A DNA stretch of 64,000 nucleotides, taken from NCBI GenBank assembly GCA_026075535.2, contig AP026550.1:4650001-4714000 (forward strand), given 5' to 3'. The notes below the pieces were generated by a model. The model searched no databases, was not told where the DNA came from, and saw only the letters and a program-made list of their open reading frames with translations. The DNA is from Tricholoma matsutake. Lineage: Eukaryota > Basidiomycota > Agaricomycetes > Agaricales > Tricholomataceae. A program made the translations under genes and the position numbers. Below, in pieces: positions 10,136 through 20,563 of the stretch (positions within the stretch are counted from its first letter, which is position 1; every line of letters begins with the position of its first letter).

Positions 10136-11450
10136 ACACTCCTTGACTTGTTACAACCACCATATAAACAGTGGTAAATACTCCTGCTCGACGTTGGTAG
10201 CAATGTAGAGACTGCAATTTTTGTCTGATTTTTGATTGAATTTCACCATTACGAACGCTCTCGGCGTCTCCAGGCCTGGCCTGATTTGCTAAGAGATCTG
10301 TCCATCCGATCCCTGGGGATGCCCCAGTCATTGTTTTTGACAATGGCTGCTATTTGTCTTGTTCCCCTGCGCTTTGAGGATCCTGGCTAGGTGAGTGGTG
10401 TCTATGAAAGAGTAGTCTAGGTCCCTATGGGGGCTTAGAGTGGGTGTGGGATGCCTGCTTCAATGCTCGCCCAAGTTGACGCACTCGTTTAGTTGGGGGA
10501 GGTCCGGCTTAGGGGAAAGGACACTTCTACTGTATTGCTGGTTGGCCTGGCTGCCACCAACCTCCTTGCTATGTGAGTCACTACTACTAGGGACAAGCTA
10601 CAATGACTACCTGCTTGGAATACACCGTCGTTAAAAGGGGCCAGGTGACGGTGCCCCCTGACGACTAGGACAACATTTGGGTGGCTGCTTTTCACCACCA
10701 ACTCTCTACCTCTGGTGCTCACTCTTCTGGGGTGCTATGACCTGGGTTCAATCTTCTCCCACCAGGCAGCAGGATGTGTGGCCTGCTTGCCCCCTCGGAG
10801 CATTTGGAGGCTGCATCGGGGGGACCTGGAACTCAGAGAAGGGACCAACGATTATTGATTCCACGCTACGTAGCTCGATTTCTACCATCATCTACTACTG
10901 CTAACTCACTCTCAATGCCCAAATGGCAAACCAGAGACCAAACTACACACCGGGGCCTTCACGCCCCCCCTATCCATGGGTGACATCTCTGACGATGATG
11001 CCCTGTACCACGACCCCCGATCTGCCCAGTACAGACCAGAGGTAGTAGCAATGTGGAAGGTGATGTGAGATCTGTGGGCTGGAGAAAACCTCTCCAACCC
11101 TGAGGTAGCCAAGGACTCTCTTGCTTTGTAGGAGGCCCTTGCTTATGCCAAAGGTGGGCCTAGGCATGCTATCGATTGTGTGTGATGGGTGCAGGTGTCG
11201 GTGTCACACACAAACAATGGACTGGTAGTCTCAAATGCAAGGACATATACACACAGGAGTTTGGCATTGCTGAGCTCCTTTATCTGGAGGCACCCCATGC
11301 CCCATCACCACCTTTGTCCCCCATCCCTGAGGTGGTGGAGGACGAAGCGCTGTTATCTAGGGATGAGAGGTTGGAGACCGAATCCACCTCTCATGCCATG
11401 CTACACCTACAGGACGTGATGACCACCTTTGTTGGTACCGTCTGAGTGTC
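10136..11450 (+). mobile_element. N-II element, 5' part
   Basis: It starts at the family head and runs through the 5' UTR into the ORF start (MPKWQTRDQTTHRGL at 10918), then stops abruptly at about 11450, where a 5'-truncated N-III copy begins. The 5' UTR keeps the hairpins described for the family and a GGGTTCAATC box near 10744. Confidence 0.65.
10918..11445 (+). pseudogene. N-II element protein, several stops and truncated
   Basis: The reading begins MPKWQTRDQTTHRGL and is broken by frame changes and TGA codons (near 10984 and 11066). It recovers as TNNGLVVS, then in the other frame as EFGIAELLYLEAPHAP, IPEVVEDEALLSRDERLE and SHAMLHLQDVMTTFVGTV, where the element is truncated. The conserved WRQMAWELFT region is therefore absent. 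Confidence 0.55.
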
Positions 11451-12306
11451 AACTTCACACTGTGTATTTTGATTATTGCTATCTTATACAAGCACTAGCT
11501 TGCTCTCAACACCTGAATGGCCTGGCCAATCAGAGACCAACGACCCAATGATCCTATGCCCCTGGCAGCCAGCTGAGCTTCCTATGCGGCAATGCCAACA
11601 GCTCCAACAGAGCTTCAATCTGGGGAACCCTTGTCCCCAGCACAGTGCTGTCATCGTCCCAGATGGTGATGCCATTTCTAGTGTGGAGCATTCCGCTCCA
11701 CACCCATCACAGCCAGTTTGCTGGCTGCTGTCAGGTTGGTGACAAATGTTGCTGCCCTTTACGTTCTCCCCGCTGTGGGGGGGAAACTGTTATCGAGTGC
11801 ATGTGCTTGTAGCACATTTGCTCGAGGGGGGCTATGGCCCCCTGCTTATGGTGGTTCTGGTGAATAACCAGGTGAACAACCAGCTGCCACGTTACTGTCA
11901 CTCATGCATGACACAGTGATGGTCCACCTCATTCATCTGGGGTGGTCAATCCTCGCTGACTGGGAGTATGCGGATGGTTATTCCTCCCAAAAGGAGGGAT
12001 TTACAGTGAATTAACATGGCCATGCCTGATCTGACTTCAGTTGGATATGTGGCTGGGGGACCAGTTTGCACCAGTAGGCGATCTAATGGCTAGCTTCAGG
12101 AGGGGGGGCCTCCCCCTCCAGATTATTGCCTTTCCTGTCTGAGAGGACAATGTGCCTGCCTAAAGTGGCTAAAATGGGGACCTGGGTGGGAGATGGGTGA
12201 GGGGAACATGTAGATAGAGTAGTACCCTAGTTTGTACCCTACTCCACAGACTGCACTCAAGCCCCGCATTATAAATTGTTGACCCAAAAAAAAAAAAAAA
12301 AAAAAA
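11451..12306 (+). mobile_element. N-III element, 5'-truncated, with poly(A)
   Basis: The copy begins at GTCAACTTCACACTGTG (11453) and ends with GTTGACCC plus an A-run at 12285-12306. A second copy with the same left boundary lies at 20566-21421. N-III lacks most of the N-II ORF but keeps a short piece near its end (SFNLGNPCPQ in one frame, from the AELQSGEPLSP region). No target duplication is evident. Confidence 0.65.
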
Positions 12307-12512
12307 CACCCCAGAGGAGTGAGCACCAGAGGTATCAAGTTGGTGGTGAGGAATGGCCACCCAAGCGTTGACCTAGCCATCAGGGGGCACCGTGACCCGG
12401 CCCCTTTTAATGATGGTGTATTCCAAGCAGGTAGTCAGTGTAGCTTGTCCCTAGTAGTAGTGACTCACTCATATAGCAAGGAGGTTGGTGGCACCCAGGC
12501 CAACCAGCAATC
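12307..12512 (-). mobile_element. N-element 5' UTR fragment
   Basis: This is reverse-complement N head sequence (GGTGGTGAGGAATGGCCACC, then GGTGTATTCCAAGCAGG), bounded by the poly(A) of the preceding N-III copy and by LINE-A RT sequence starting at 12513. It contains no ORF. Confidence 0.6.
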
Positions 12513-15102
12513 CAGATCCAGTGCCTGAAAGGGCCTGGATCCCATTCTCCATTATGGAAATGATAGAAGCCCTAAATGTGTGCTCCTCCCGTTCCACTCC
12601 AGGTCCAGATCATGTTACATGGTTGCACCTAAAACACTGGTGTAGCACTCCCAAGGTTGCAGGCCTCATCATCCGCATAGCTGAGGCATGCATCACCATT
12701 GGCCACTGGCCAGCACATTTCAAGGAATCCCTGTCGGTAATTATCCCAAAACCAGGGAAACCTAACTACTCTATGCCAAAGTCGTTCAGGCCCATTGTGC
12801 TGCTGAACACTCTAGGCAAGCTTGTTGAAAAGATGCTGTCAAGACGGCTTCAGTTCAACGGAGTCGCCCACAATGCCTTCGAACAAAATCAGTTCGGAGG
12901 CGTCGCCCAGCGTTCCACTGAGGATGCTGGGATCTACCTCACCCACCTTGTTAGGGCAGGGTGGGCCCAGGGACTCAAAACAAGTGTTGTCGCCTTTGAC
13001 ATCGCTCAATTCTTCCCCTCCCTGAACCACCAGGTTCTGCTGGAGATAATCTCCCAGTCAGGTTTCCCTGCGCAAGTGGTGAACTTCTTCCAGTCATACT
13101 TGGTCGGTCACAAGACAACCTACAAATGGAACACTTTCTCATCTGGCTCCTTTGCAGCTGATGTGGGAGTGGGACAGGGGTCTGCCTTGTCCCCAGTCTT
13201 ATCAGTGTTGTATTTAACACCCATCATGAAGCTCTTCAGAAGAAGCGACATCAGCAGAAATGTTGATCTCATGTCTTATGTGGACGAATGGTACCCTCAT
13301 CGCCCGCTCTCCATGGCTGGAGGATAACCTCCCCCTTCTCAAAGAAGCATACAGCTGGATTTTCCAGGCCTTCATGTCTCTCGGACTTGTCTTGGAACAT
13401 GACAAGTCGGAAATATTTCATTTCTCAAGGTCAAGGAGTTTCACTCCTTTACCGATAGACTTAGGTTTTGCCCCCTACACAGGCAACTCCCCCCTCAAAC
13501 CCAAGGTCACCTGGAGGTACCTCAGATTTTTCTTCAATCGCAAACTCTCCTTCAAGGAGCACACATGATTCTATTCCACCAAAGCCATCACCATGGCGAG
13601 GGCAATGGGAATGCTCGGCAATTCTGTGAGAGGGTTAAGTCCCATGCAGAAACACCTCCTCTACTGCTCATGCATCATACCTATCATGACATATGGATTG
13701 TGACTCTGGCACTTCAAGGGCGCACACATCAAAGGTGTCATCAAAATGTTGACCCAGGTGCAGTCCATCGCTGCATGCTGGATCCTCGGTGCATTCTGTA
13801 CCACCCCCATTGGGGGTCTCGAGAGTATCGCAGGGCTACTGCCTATGCAGCTGTTACTGCGTTGTTTAGTCGATACAGGGGTATTCAGGACCCCACTATT
13901 GGCCCCATCCCACCCCCTAAGAGCAATCTTAGGGCCCAATCATGTTGGCACTACCCATCCTCATGAGCTAGGACTCTGGGGAGGGAACATGCTCAACACA
14001 CTTACCCTACAAGGCCCATCTGTCACTTCGGCTGCACCTTTGGCCCTCGTACCAGGTGATGAATTTGACCCCTTTGGGGAAGAAAACATGCCTGGAAACA
14101 GAGTGAAGAACCTATTCCCCACTCGCTTCTCCTCTCATCGCCTCACCTCCAAGGAGGATGAAGCGAGGAATTCATACAGGAGTGACCTCAACAAGGCCTG
14201 GGCTGCTGCCCAGGTTGAGGATGACACTCTCATCGTTGCAGTGGACACCTTGGTGCCCACGGATGTGAAATACCAAGCCATCACCTGTGCTCCTGTTTTC
14301 GGACAGGGAGAACAGGTAGATCACGTTGTCTCAGCTTCTGGGAGGAGAACCCCCCCGGAAGTAGAACTCTTTGCTCTCCAACTGGGCATCTTTGCTGCTT
14401 GCAGCAGGGGGTGCAAAAAGTTGGTTATATTCTCAGACTCTACCATGGGCATCAAGTCCCTTGTAGACCCAAAACCACACTCTGGCCAGATTTTTGCTCT
14501 GGATGCTTGTCGCTCACTTCGTCCCTGGCTAGCCGGGGACAAGGAGAGAAACATTACATTCTGGCATGTCCCCTCAAAATTCGAGTGGAATGTACACAAG
14601 ACCGCTCACGATGTAGCCACCTCCACCAAGATCTCTGTGGGAAGACACCCTCAGACGTCTCCAGACTACCTTAAAAACCAGGTTGAAAAGGCCGTTTGAA
14701 AGGAATGGCACATGTGGTTCTCAGAACCAGTGTATCGTGGCTGGCACTTCCTTCAACTCAAAGGAGTTGGAGGGAAGCCTGTACTACCCTCGACCCACAA
14801 AGGTGGGCCTTGGCTGAAAGTCTCAGGAACCAGCACAACTGGCACATCCCAACTCACCTGAATGGTCACAGGCCATGCTCCTCTAGGGGAGTATCATCAT
14901 CGCTTCTCCCTCAATGGGGAGTATCAATGTTGGTGTCTTGGCCCCAAGATCCAAACTCGAGACCATGTATTACGCATCTGCCCTGTGGTAGATCGCACCA
15001 AAACTCATGCAAGCCCAGACTCAGTCAAAGGCTTCTACGAATTCTTGGACACAAACCCTGCACTAGGGTCATTCACCCCGCTAGCATGGGATCCAGGATA
15101 GG
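12513..15102 (+). pseudogene. LINE-A ORF2: RT, RNase H, Cys/His tail (broken)
   Basis: The RT is readable from PVPERAWIPFSIMEM: fingers with SVIIPKPGKP and SFRPIVLLNTLGKLVEKM, then FDIAQFFPSLNHQVL (first catalytic Asp) and VGVGQGSALSPVLS. The YVDD box is broken: one extra base near 13288 turns it into YVDEWYPH. The frame recovers as GTLIARSPWLEDN, with TGA codons at 13566 and 13700. RNase H follows (LIVAVDTLV, EVELFALQLGI, LVIFSDSTMGI, WHVPSKFEW, AHDVATS). The C-terminal zinc-like motif is CWCLGPKIQTRDHVLRICP. Further stops fall at 14697 and 14859. It is inactive. Confidence 0.85.
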
Positions 15103-15637
15103 CTGTGCACACAGGGCGTATGACCCCCGTCTGGTCTTGGCTAGTGTGATTGGTATGTCGGGGTGGCTGTAGAAGGCACCAGATGAGTCCGTTAACCCTC
15201 ATAAAGGGGGCCTGCCCATGTTCAGGAGCGACTGTCAGGGCGGGGGAACACAACACCAGGGACTGGTTCAGGAAGGTGCCTGAGCGCTTCCAGATGCACT
15301 GTTGGTTATGTGTTGCGACGACTCAGTCGACTACGCTTTCCTTTCCGAGCTGAGAGGCTCACGTCGGGGTGGCAGTTTCCCCTAAATCTTGCATACATAC
15401 CCATGGAGCCTCAGGGAACATGAAGTCAAGACCGGGTTGTGGGTATGCCACCACTGGCGAGTCCGTTTACTCGACAAAGGGGGCCTCCTTAGTGGCCACT
15501 GCAGTTATCCAGGTGGTTGGTGCGAAGATCAGCAGGGGGAGGACTTGGGCTACACATAGTATACTCTGTTGTATGTCTCTGCCACGGACTGCATTTGGGC
15601 GCTGCGTTATAAATTTTTGACCCAAAAAAAAAAAAAA
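12513..15637 (+). mobile_element. LINE-A copy, RT to poly(A)
   Basis: This 5'-truncated LINE-A has the RT, RNase H and C-terminal parts of ORF2, a complete 3' UTR (15103-15623) and an A-run at 15624-15637. It is the most complete plus-strand ORF2 in the window. The 3' UTR lacks the 50-bp foldback insert of the module-P copies. Confidence 0.8.
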
Positions 15638-16330
15638 GGGCAGCAACATTTGTCACCAACCTGACAGCAGCCAGTGGACTGGCGGTGATGGGTGTGGAGC
15701 GGAATGCCCACACTAGTAACAGCATGGCCATCTGTAACAACAACGGCACTGTACTGGGGACAAGGGTTCCCCAGATTGAAGCTCTGCTGGAGCTATTGGC
15801 ATCACCACATAGGAAGCTGGGACAGCTGCTGGAGGTGTAGGATTGTTGGAATGATTGTCTCTGGTTGCCCATTTGGGCATTAAGAGCAAGTTAGTACTGG
15901 TATATGATGCTATTGATCGAAATACGCAGTGTGCAGCATAAGTGAGGGCCTCCTGCATAGCAAGAATGTCCTCATAATCATCAGGGTTGGGGAGGTGCTC
16001 CCCAGCCCACAGATCTCAAACTGCCTAGGGCAGCTGCTACCTCCAGTTTGTTCTGTGCAAACCGGGTGTTGTAGTCTTGGGCATCATCGTCAAAGATGTC
16101 ACCCATGATCAGAGAGGGGTCATAGACCCCGGTGAGGTGGATGGTCTCTGGTTCGCCGTTTAGGCATGGAGAGTGAGTTAGCACAAGTAGATGACAGTAG
16201 AAGTCAAGATACATAGCATGGAATCAATAGCAGATGGTCCCTTATCTCAGTTTCAGATCCACCTGACGCAGCCTCCAAATGCTCCCAGGGGGCAGGCAGG
16301 CCGCACATCCTGCTGCCTAGTGGGAGAAGG
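15638..16330 (-). mobile_element. N-III element fragment
   Basis: Reverse-complement N-III sequence without its 3' tail. In minus orientation it starts an ORF at about 16166 (MPKRRTRDHPPHRGL, then TGA); the other frame gives MGDIFDDDAQDYNTR and MQEALTYAAHCVF. CGA at plus 16153-16155 (codon 5 of MPKRR) is intact, whereas the copy at 61214 has TGA there. It is cut at 16331 by another N insertion and on its left by the LINE-A poly(A). Confidence 0.6.
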
Positions 16331-17050
16331 GTTTTTTTTTTTTTGGGTCAAAAATTTATAACACAGGGCTCAAGCGCAGTCTGCGGAGCAGGGTACAAAC
16401 TTGGGTACTACTATATCTATGCATTCCCCTCACCCATCTCCCACCCAAGTCCCCGTTTTAGCCACTTTAGGTGGGCAGTGCCACTGACATTGGCCTCTCA
16501 GCCAGGAAAGGCAATAATCCAGAGGGGGAGCTGCCCCCTCCCGAAGTTAGCCATTATATTGTCTGCTGGTGCAAACTGGTCCCCTGGCCACATATCTGAC
16601 CAAAGTCAGATCAGGCGCAGTGGTGTCAATTCACCGTAAATCCCCCCTTGCGGGAGGAATAACTGACTGCCTACTCCCAGCTAACAAGGATTGACCACCC
16701 CAGACAAATGAGGTGGACCATCACCATGCCTACGCATGGGTGACAGAAATGTGGTAGCTGGTTATTCACCTGGTTACTCACTGGAACTACCGTAGGCAGG
16801 GGGCCAAAGCCCACTTTGAGCACATGCCGACACATGCATGCACTCAATGACAATGTCCCCCCTGCAGCGGGGAGAAGGTGGAGGATAGCAATGAAATGTC
16901 ACTATCCTGATATCAGCCACCAGCCAAATGGTTCAGTGGGCATGGTTGTGGAGGGGTGTTCCCCCTTATTGGTTGTGGTGCTGCTGTCTACAAGGGCCTT
17001 GAGGACGATGGCACCATACTGGGGACGAGGGTTCCCCAGCCTAAAGATCT

Positions 17051-17058
17051 GACTGAGC
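17051..17058. repeat. Target-site duplication, left (GACTGAGC)
   Basis: This exact 8-bp direct repeat flanks the hAT-like element. Its partner is at 19308-19315. It matches the N-I target sequence in the other copies (TGATTGAGCAG near 9228). Confidence 0.85.
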
Positions 17059-17084
17059 GAGGTCTTTACACTCCCCCACCTTTC

Positions 17085-17280
17085 CCGTCGGACTCCGACT
17101 GGAGTCCACCAGGACTGTTCACCAGCCAACTGCCTGCAAAGTTGCCAGTCCAGTCCCAGTCCAGTCCGACTGGACTCTGAGTGGAATCCACTCAAACACC
17201 GGATTCCACTCAGACTGGTCCAGTGGAGTCCAATGGAGTCCAGTTGGAGTCCAGTTGGAGTCCGAGTGGAGTCCAGTCAT
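17085..17280. repeat. Subterminal GGAGTCCAGTT repeats, left arm
   Basis: Degenerate, mostly 11-bp units (GGAGTCCAGTT and variants) repeat here. Related units in the form TTGGACTCCAG and TCGGACTCCAC form a regular 11-bp array at 19122-19275 near the other end. Subterminal repeats of this kind commonly serve as transposase-binding sites in hAT elements; that role is inferred. Confidence 0.7.
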
Positions 17281-17297
17281 ATTCCACTGAAAAAGTG

Positions 17298-17388
17298 TGT
17301 AAGAAAAGGAATTGAACCCAGATCTCTGTAGGTTGCTTATGTAATCAATCATGATGCACAATATAACCGTTACACCACAGTACCTTGT
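17298..17388 (-). other. tRNA-like sequence (degenerate)
   Basis: On the minus strand, TGGTGTAACGGTTATATTG resembles a pol III A box and tRNA D-arm, and GGGTTCAATTCC, about 50 bases further, matches the B box and T-loop. The acceptor and T stems do not pair properly, so this is a tRNA-derived or SINE-like remnant, not a working tRNA gene. Confidence 0.4.
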
Positions 17389-17469
17389 GTGAGGCATCAT
17401 CTACTTGCATTAGGTACTGTGGTGTGGCTGTGTATGACAAAGCATATTGCCGCGTCATCAAATGTGCCA

Positions 17470-17560
17470 GCTCATCACTCACCACCACCACCACCACCAC
17501 CGTCAACGCTGCTTCCTTCCCTCCTCTCTCTACCACCACCACCACTGCATGGACACCCAC
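17470..17560 (+). repeat. CAC/ACC microsatellite-like tract
   Basis: ACCACCACCACCACCACC at about 17484-17501 and similar trinucleotides to 17605 give open frames on both strands by composition alone. I treat them as low complexity, not genes. Confidence 0.7.
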
Positions 17561-17621
17561 TGCCACCACTCCCATGCCCAATCCGCCATCACCACCACCC
17601 GCAAACAAGCTGAATGGATGG

Positions 17622-18060
17622 AATGCGGGCCCAAACGACGCAGATTGCGTCGTTTGGGCCCTACATAAGTTTTTTTTTCGTTTGCTTTTTGTTTTTATAA
17701 ACTAACTTGTTTTTTTAGTTTTCTAGGTTATAATCTACTGGCAATGACGCCACCACTCACAAACGAGCCAATGCGGGCCCAAACAATGCAGATCATGTCG
17801 TTTGGGCCCTACGTAAGTTTTTTTCATTTGGTTTTTGTTTTTATAAACTAACTAACTCGTTTTTTTAGTTTTCTAGGTTATAATCTACTAGTAATGACAC
17901 CACCACCCACAAACGAGCCAATGCGGGCCCAAACGACGCAGATCACGTCGTTTGGGCCCTACATAAGTTTTTTTGTTTTGTTTTTGTTTTTATCAACTAA
18001 CTAACTCATTTTTTGAGTTTTCTAGGTTATAATCTACTAGTAACGACACCACCACCCGCA
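17622..18060. repeat. About 149-bp tandem repeat, each unit with a strong hairpin
   Basis: Three units begin at about 17622, 17771 and 17920 with GCGGGCCCAAAC. Each opens with an inverted repeat of 14-bp arms (GGGCCCAAACGACG in units 1 and 3) around a 7-base loop: 17627-17661, 17775-17809 and 17925-17959. A T-rich part and TTTTCTAGGTTATAATCTACT follow. A partial fourth unit end reaches 18060. In unit 2 both arms differ from units 1 and 3 by C/T and G/A changes. Confidence 0.8.
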
Positions 18061-18069
18061 AACGAGCCA

Positions 18070-18510
18070 ACACACCCACCCCACGCCTATGAGCCCCTGC
18101 TCGTAGGGTGGATCATGAGTGTGTGCAGTCAATGACAACGATGACGACGCCGCCTACCAGCACCAGGACCCAGAATGACCCAGACCCAATGACACCCATG
18201 CCAACCCCCTCCTCCCCATCCAAACGGGATGTGAGGGTGTCGATAAAGGATAGGAGATGGCAGAGGGGTACCGGGAGACCTGCAGAGCAGGATACCCACC
18301 TGGTAAGCACCCACCTACCCCCTCCCTTGCATGCCACATCACTGACCATTCCCCCCAACCCCTCTGAACTAGGAGACCCACAAAACTGACAACACACCCA
18401 CCCCATGCCGACGAGCACCTGCTCATCGGGTGGATGGCGGGTACACCAGGGTTACAATGATAAAGGCACCCATCCCCACGCCTACGAGCCTCTGCTCGTA
18501 GGGTGGATGA
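18070..18510. repeat. Three dispersed hairpins of CCTACGAGC type
   Basis: Related hairpins lie near 18081-18112, 18406-18433 and 18478-18508. Each reads roughly CACCCAYCC, then a short stem such as CCTACGAG, a small loop and CTCGTAGG, then GTGGATG. Arms differ between copies but remain paired (for example CCGACGAG with CTCATCGG). The spacing is irregular. The intervening sequence looks non-coding. Confidence 0.6.
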
Positions 18511-18639
18511 TGGGTGCGGCTTGCTACGGCGATGGATGCATGCAAGGAGGGGTGGGCGATGACACCCACCCCAGACCGCATCCCCCAACCCCCCCTCCCC
18601 CGCATTTTGTGTGGGGAGGTCTTTATTATTTTTAATTTA

Positions 18640-18835
18640 CCTCTGCTCCCCCCTCACACCAAATGCGAGGAGTATATATATTGTAGTACTTACGAATCCC
18701 CCCCTCACGCCGAACGCGAGGGGTTTAGTTTTTTATGTACATAGTAATAATCCCCCCCTCTCGCAAGATGCGAGAGGGGTTTTTTTTTGTTTATTATTAT
18801 ATTATACCCACTCCCTTGTGTCCTACACGAGGGAT
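18640..18835. repeat. Four short C-run/G-run hairpins
   Basis: Stems such as CCCCTCACGCC to GCGAGGGG, CCCCTCTCGCA to TGCGAGAGGGG and CTCCCTTGTGT to ACACGAGGGA occur at about 18650, 18700, 18752 and 18810, separated by AT-rich spacers. They continue the hairpin theme of the element interior. Confidence 0.55.
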
Positions 18836-18935
18836 GTGGCTAATTAAAATTTTTTGATCTTAATTGTTTGAAAAATGCCTCCTCAAAGAATATGAAAAGT
18901 TGAGTCATAAGTAAACCTTATATTGAACCCTAATA

Positions 18936-19026
18936 AATCTCCTGTGGCTCAAGTGGTTGAGCACACTTGTTTGGTTTGTCATGTGATTCCTTATGGTGAG
19001 GTCTTGAGTTCAATTCCTGCAGTACA
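18936..19026 (+). other. tRNA-like sequence with intact D-arm
   Basis: GTGGCTCAAGTGGTTGAGC has a perfect D-arm-like stem (GCTC/GAGC) and matches an A box; GAGTTCAATTCCTGC matches a B box about 55 bases on. The region is too long and unpaired elsewhere for a standard tRNA. It points outward towards its end of the element, as does the one at 17298-17388 towards the other. Confidence 0.4.
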
Positions 19027-19307
19027 CAAATTTATTTTGTGGGTACTTTATGAAATTCACCAACTCCGAAGTCCTTCGAGCTCATATCTAATTGACTTAT
19101 CATTTGGTTGAAATGCATTCCACTTGGACTCCAGTTGGACTCCAGTTGGACTCCAGTTGGACTCCAATGGGGAATTGAACTCTACATGACTTAGTGTAGT
19201 TCAATTGGACTCCACTCGGACTCCACTCGGACTCCACTCGGACTCCAGTGGACTCCAGTCAGTCCAGTCAGAGTCCACTACAACAGGTGGGGGACTGTAA
19301 AGTACTG

Positions 19308-19315
19308 GACTGAGC
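19308..19315. repeat. Target-site duplication, right (GACTGAGC)
   Basis: Partner of 17051-17058, directly after the right inverted repeat. Confidence 0.85.
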
Positions 19316-19414
19316 AGCTTGCATCATCACATAGGAAGCCCGAAAGGCTGCCAGTGACATGAGGTCGAGAGGCAATGTGGCAGCTGCTAGTTCTGCCGAC
19401 ATTGTCTCGGACAA

Positions 19415-20056
19415 TCACCAGGTGGCTGTGAACAAGTCCCAGGCCATCTGACGCCATATGTTCCTCTCTGTGAGCGGAATGGCGGACACTCGGATGGTAC
19501 CGACAAAAATCATCATAGCCTCCAGTATGTGCAGAAACCCATGAGAGGCAGCTGATATTTCCGTCCTCTCATCTCTCAACAACAGAGGCTCATCCTCCAC
19601 CAACTCTGGGATGGCGGATGAACCTGGTGATGTGGGGAGGGGCAGCACTTCCTGCTGCTCCTCTGGATAGAGGAGCTCGGCGATGCTGAGCTCCATGTTG
19701 TTGTTGGCCTCGAGCCCAAGCTTGAGAGCCAGATCATGCATCTCGGTGGCCACCTGCTGTGACACCAAGAAGCAGTTTATAGTCTCCTGCGAGGCTAGCT
19801 CGGTGAGACCTGGAATGAATTCGACGTCTCCGCCAGTGGCAGAGTCGTCAACATCTGATAGGTCGGAGGAGTGATCCTCCGACCATAGATTGTGGAATTG
19901 GTTAGCCACATCAGAGTCCCATCCGCTCAGGGAGACATGCCTGAACTCTGGGAGGTAGTTGTCTTCAAAGTCTGCAATGTCGAAATTTGTGTGTAAGAGG
20001 GGGTCGCCATGCGCCGCCTGGTGTCGAACTCGCACTCTACAATTTGCAGAGGGCAT
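19415..20056 (-). pseudogene. N-I element protein, premature stop
   Basis: It starts MPSANCRVRVRHQAAHGDP at 20056 and is open for 213 codons: acidic N-terminal half (NFDIADFEDNYLPEF, SSDLSDVDDSATGGD, ETINCFLVSQQVATEMHDL), then IPELVEDEPLLLRDERTEI, SHGFLHILEAMMIFVGT and IWRQMAWDLFTATW. A TGA follows at 19415 where other copies have Gln (WQLSET). Homology continues downstream (LSETMSAELAAAALPLDL) until the hAT-like insertion interrupts it at 19307. The start codon context is the same in the 4475 and 26448 copies. Confidence 0.65.
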
Positions 20057-20563
20057 TGAGGATGGTTTAGCAAAAGTAGATGATGGTAGGAGTCAAGATA
20101 CGTAGCGTGATAATGATAACAGATGGTCCCTTATCTCAATTCCGGATCCACCTGATATAGCCTCCAATCGCTCCGAGGGGACAGACAGGCTGCACATCCT
20201 GCTGTTGAGTGGGAGAAGATTGAACCCAGGTCATACCACCCCAAAGGAGTGAGCACTGGAGGTGAGGAGTTGGTGGTGAAATGCGGCCACCAGAGCATCA
20301 ACCTAGCCATCAGGGGGCACTGTCACCCGGCCCCTTTTAACGACGGTGTATTCCAAGCAGGTAGTCAGTGTAGCTTGTCCCTAGTAGTAGTGACTCACAT
20401 AGCAAGGAGGTTGGTGGCATCCAGGCTGACCAGCAATCCAGTAGAAGTGTCCTTTCCCCTAAGCCAGACCTCCCCCAACTAAACGAGTGCGTCGACTTGG
20501 GCGAGCATTGAAGCAGGCATCCCACACCCACTCTAAGCCCCCATAGGGACCTAGACTACTCTG

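Larger units (their letters stand above)
17059..19307. mobile_element. hAT-like non-autonomous DNA transposon, 2249 bp
   Basis: The ends are terminal inverted repeats: CTTTACACTCCCCCACCT from 17064 on the left, matched on the right by the complement of CTTTACAGTCCCCCACCT. The flanks are an exact 8-bp duplication, GACTGAGC (17051-17058 and 19308-19315), inside an N-I element. Eight-base duplications and short inverted repeats starting (C/G)AG are typical of the hAT superfamily. No transposase ORF is visible. The interior holds subterminal 11-bp repeats, two tRNA-like stretches, a CAC-rich tract and three series of hairpins, listed separately. Confidence 0.85.
16331..20563 (-). mobile_element. 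N-I element split by a hAT-like transposon
   Basis: The 3' T-run is at 16332-16343, followed by the N-I 3' UTR to 17058. After the 17059-19307 insert the element resumes with the same homology (GAGCAGCTTGCATCATCAC) and runs through the ORF to its 5' UTR at about 20563, where a plus-strand N-III fragment starts. Removing the insert and one copy of GACTGAGC restores the homology seen in the undisturbed copies near 9230 and 25710. Confidence 0.75.

Noticed and set aside
17385..17705. His/Thr/Pro-rich open frames on both strands
   Set aside because: They come from the CAC/ACC microsatellite and lack any domain or codon signal.
18108..18640. Several open frames inside the hAT-like element
   Set aside because: They overlap on both strands, cross the hairpin repeats and show no transposase motif (no RW box or DDE-type signature).
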